Source of the DNA: Syntrophomonas sp.
Lineage (GTDB): Bacteria > Bacillota > Syntrophomonadia > Syntrophomonadales > Syntrophomonadaceae
Direction: 5' to 3'
Assembly: GCA_016841875.1 (NCBI GenBank)
Contig: JAENYG010000007.1
Coordinates: 72,475-136,474 of the forward strand
Length of the DNA stretch: 64,000 nt
Part shown: in pieces, positions 63,836 through 64,000 of the stretch
Numbering within the stretch: the stretch's first letter is position 1
Layout: each line of letters opens with the position of its first letter
Position numbers and translations under genes: made by a program
The notes under the pieces: model-generated
Databases searched by the model: none
Seen by the model: the letters and a program-made list of their open reading frames with translations, nothing else
What the model was told of the DNA's origin: nothing

Positions 63836-64000
63836 GTGTTGACAAACAAGGTAGAGATTTGTGGAGTTAATACTTCCAAACTTCCAGTACTAAAAAATGA
63901 CAAAATGAGAATATTATTTGCACAGATGCAGGAAGGTGATAATGAAGCCAGGGAAACACTAATACAGGGCAATTTAAGATTGGTACTAAGCGTAATTCAG
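63836..64000 (+). CDS. sigG: RNA polymerase sporulation sigma factor SigG (partial, cut by window end)
   Basis: First 55 codons of the forespore sigma factor. The sequence reads NKVEICGVNTSKLPVLKND and then RETLIQGNLRLVLSVIQ, matching the conserved SigG N-terminus (NKVEICGVDTSKLPVL) and region 2.1. The start is GTG 63836 or TTG 63839; AGGGGATG precedes both. Follows sigE as in Bacillus spoIIG-sigG. Confidence 0.95.
   Translation, partial: MLTNKVEICGVNTSKLPVLKNDKMRILFAQMQEGDNEARETLIQGNLRLVLSVIQ

Noticed and set aside
1-64000. CRISPR arrays, tRNA or rRNA genes, complete insertion sequences, prophage genes
   Set aside because: No regularly spaced repeats, no tRNA T-arm/acceptor patterns and no transposase or phage frames were found.

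Overview
The window is a dense, mostly plus-strand piece of a low-to-mid G+C endospore-forming Firmicute. spoIIGA, sigE and the start of sigG close it, and MurE carries the meso-diaminopimelate DNPR signature. A Tat-exported selenocysteine formate dehydrogenase, a tungsten/molybdenum aldehyde oxidoreductase operon and three MoeA-type proteins point to a strictly anaerobic clostridium of syntrophic lifestyle. Syntrophomonas or a close relative is my best guess; this is an inference from gene content, not a database match.

Layout. 1-5.2 kb: ftsY, then a methylthioadenosine salvage operon (nucleoside phosphorylase, mtnA, class II aldolase, mtaD). 5.2-9.9 kb: an aldehyde:ferredoxin oxidoreductase operon with two four-cluster ferredoxin subunits and an FAD subunit, then a DUF134 regulator. 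10.0-15.6 kb (minus): fdhA-fdhB-fdnI and fdhE; fdhA is interrupted by an in-frame TGA with a bacterial SECIS hairpin. 15.9-20.5 kb: a MoeA/binding-protein fusion (minus) facing two tandem moeA genes (plus). 20.5-24.1 kb: a poorly conserved stretch with a P-loop ATPase, a DUF896 gene, palindromic repeats and decayed fragments, including an Rhs repeat remnant and a frameshifted Cys-rich gene. 24.2-30.3 kb: recJ, relA, dtd and a metallo-hydrolase. 30.4-34.0 kb: a T-box leader with a second, extra T-box antiterminator/terminator module, then aroF, pheA and hemZ. 34.0-38.8 kb: hisS, aspS, a probable 6S RNA with its own promoter, tcdA and an HhH-GPD glycosylase. 38.8-42.2 kb: paaK, an ACT protein, a heavily structured unexplained leader and a PHP phosphoesterase. 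42.4-61.8 kb: the division and cell wall (dcw) cluster, mraZ to ftsZ, preceded by MraZ-box repeats, lacking murB and with murA in its place. 61.9-64 kb: spoIIGA, sigE and a partial sigG.

How the genes work together. The redox block forms one theme. The AOR and FDH enzymes need a W/Mo-bis-pterin cofactor, the MoeA proteins insert the metal, FdhE matures the dehydrogenase, and selenocysteine is decoded in FdhA. The dcw block makes lipid II (MurE, MurF, MraY, MurD, MurG, MurC, MurA), builds the septum (FtsL, SpoVD/FtsI-type PBP, SEDS protein, FtsQ, FtsA, FtsZ) and runs into the mother-cell and forespore sigma genes.

The points I think most deserve a second look are: ftsA appears to start at an AUC codon; five consecutive hairpins behind a good promoter lie upstream of the PHP gene; the tandem T-box lacks a second stem I; the methylthioadenosine operon looks wired for methylthioinosine cleavage and a DHAP shunt beside an aldehyde oxidoreductase; and a degraded Rhs/toxin-type remnant sits at 22.5-23.4 kb.
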